A DNA stretch of 24,489 nt from CAYVBE01 sp964448935 (GTDB lineage Bacteria > Planctomycetota > Brocadiia > SM23-32), in the NCBI GenBank assembly GCA_964448935.1, contig CAYVBE010000041.1, forward strand, positions 1 to 24,489. Direction: 5' to 3'. Below the pieces are notes generated by a model. That model saw only the letters and a program-made list of their open reading frames with translations. It did no database searches and was not told where the DNA came from. The position numbers and the translations under genes are program-made. How positions within the stretch are numbered: the first letter of the stretch is position 1; every line of letters begins with the position of its first letter. This document shows positions 24,381-24,489 of this stretch, piece by piece.

Positions 24381-24435
24381 AGCTCGACTTTCGACAAAAA
24401 GAGATAAGCCGGCTCCCGTTTTGGGTAGATTAACT
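24381..24435 (-). repeat. Right copy of the 55-bp terminal inverted repeat
   Basis: The reverse complement of these 55 bases matches bases 1-55 at 53 positions. It lies about 215 bp upstream of the reverse-transcriptase start on the minus strand, where the 5' structured RNA of the intron would be expected. It could therefore be intron sequence rather than a transposon end. Confidence 0.9.
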
Positions 24436-24489
24436 TGACCCTCTCCGAAAAGGTGTGCTGCGGGTATTTGATGCGTGACAGCGATCGGT

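Larger units (their letters stand above)
22730..24489 (-). mobile_element. Group II intron (5' end beyond the window)
   Basis: A reverse transcriptase/maturase gene is followed at the right distance by a 34-nt domain V and a domain VI, so this is a retrotransposing group II intron on the minus strand. No GTGYG intron start is seen on the minus strand up to 24489, so the 5' boundary is probably outside the window. The predicted 3' end is near 22730 (intron ending ...CTAT). The open frame continues 65 codons upstream of the chosen reverse-transcriptase start, and that part probably belongs to the structured RNA. Confidence 0.8.

Overview
The window is GC-rich bacterial DNA with no eukaryotic or phage-structural genes. 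The TPR protein carries a Sec-type signal peptide. Dispersed palindromic repeats of two kinds (a CACAGAG family and a 119-bp GTCATTGCGAG...CTCGCAATGAC element) and a group II intron are present. This suits an uncultured, repeat-rich lineage, for example in the PVC, delta-proteobacterial or Chloroflexi groups, but the sequence alone does not fix the phylum.

Positions 256-15447 are one long, tightly packed minus-strand defence operon. Transcription order is: XRE-HTH/SNF2 helicase with a DUF3883 tail, MNT nucleotidyltransferase, HEPN protein, a 39-codon relic of a helicase C-terminus, a GmrSD-like DUF262/DUF1524 protein, a DUF1156 adenine-type DNA methyltransferase, an OLD/RecF-like ATPase, a small TOPRIM-like protein, and a DUF499 ATPase. 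A near-consensus sigma70 promoter (TTGACA-17-TTTAAT) with an inverted repeat over its -35 box lies just ahead of the helicase. The helicase, DUF1156 and DUF499 genes match a combination noted in defence-island surveys (COG0553, COG1743, COG1483). The ATPase and TOPRIM-like genes sit between the methyltransferase and DUF499 and are joined to each other and to DUF499 by ATGA stop/start overlaps. The MNT-HEPN and DUF262 genes look like cargo inserted behind the helicase.

Positions 15706-18082 carry three plus-strand accessory genes: a GIY-YIG nuclease gene broken by a +1 frameshift, a DUF4268 protein with a PD-(D/E)xK-like N-terminus, and an Nmad2-like protein linked by family to DNA base modification. 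From 18228 to 18453 there is an apparent island edge: paired TGGTAACA repeats and the promoter plus 5' half of a tRNA-Ser(CGA) gene that loses tRNA identity after the anticodon arm.

Positions 18652-22093 look like ordinary chromosome: a secreted 825-residue TPR protein with its own promoter, then an endonuclease/exonuclease/phosphatase-family gene broken by a 2-bp frameshift. The right end holds repeats, a possible relic of one group II intron, and a group II intron with reverse transcriptase, domain V and domain VI whose 5' end is beyond the window. A 55-bp inverted repeat (53/55 identical) occupies the first 55 bases and positions 24381-24435, so nearly the whole window lies between inverted copies. 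No integrase, transposase or CRISPR array is present.
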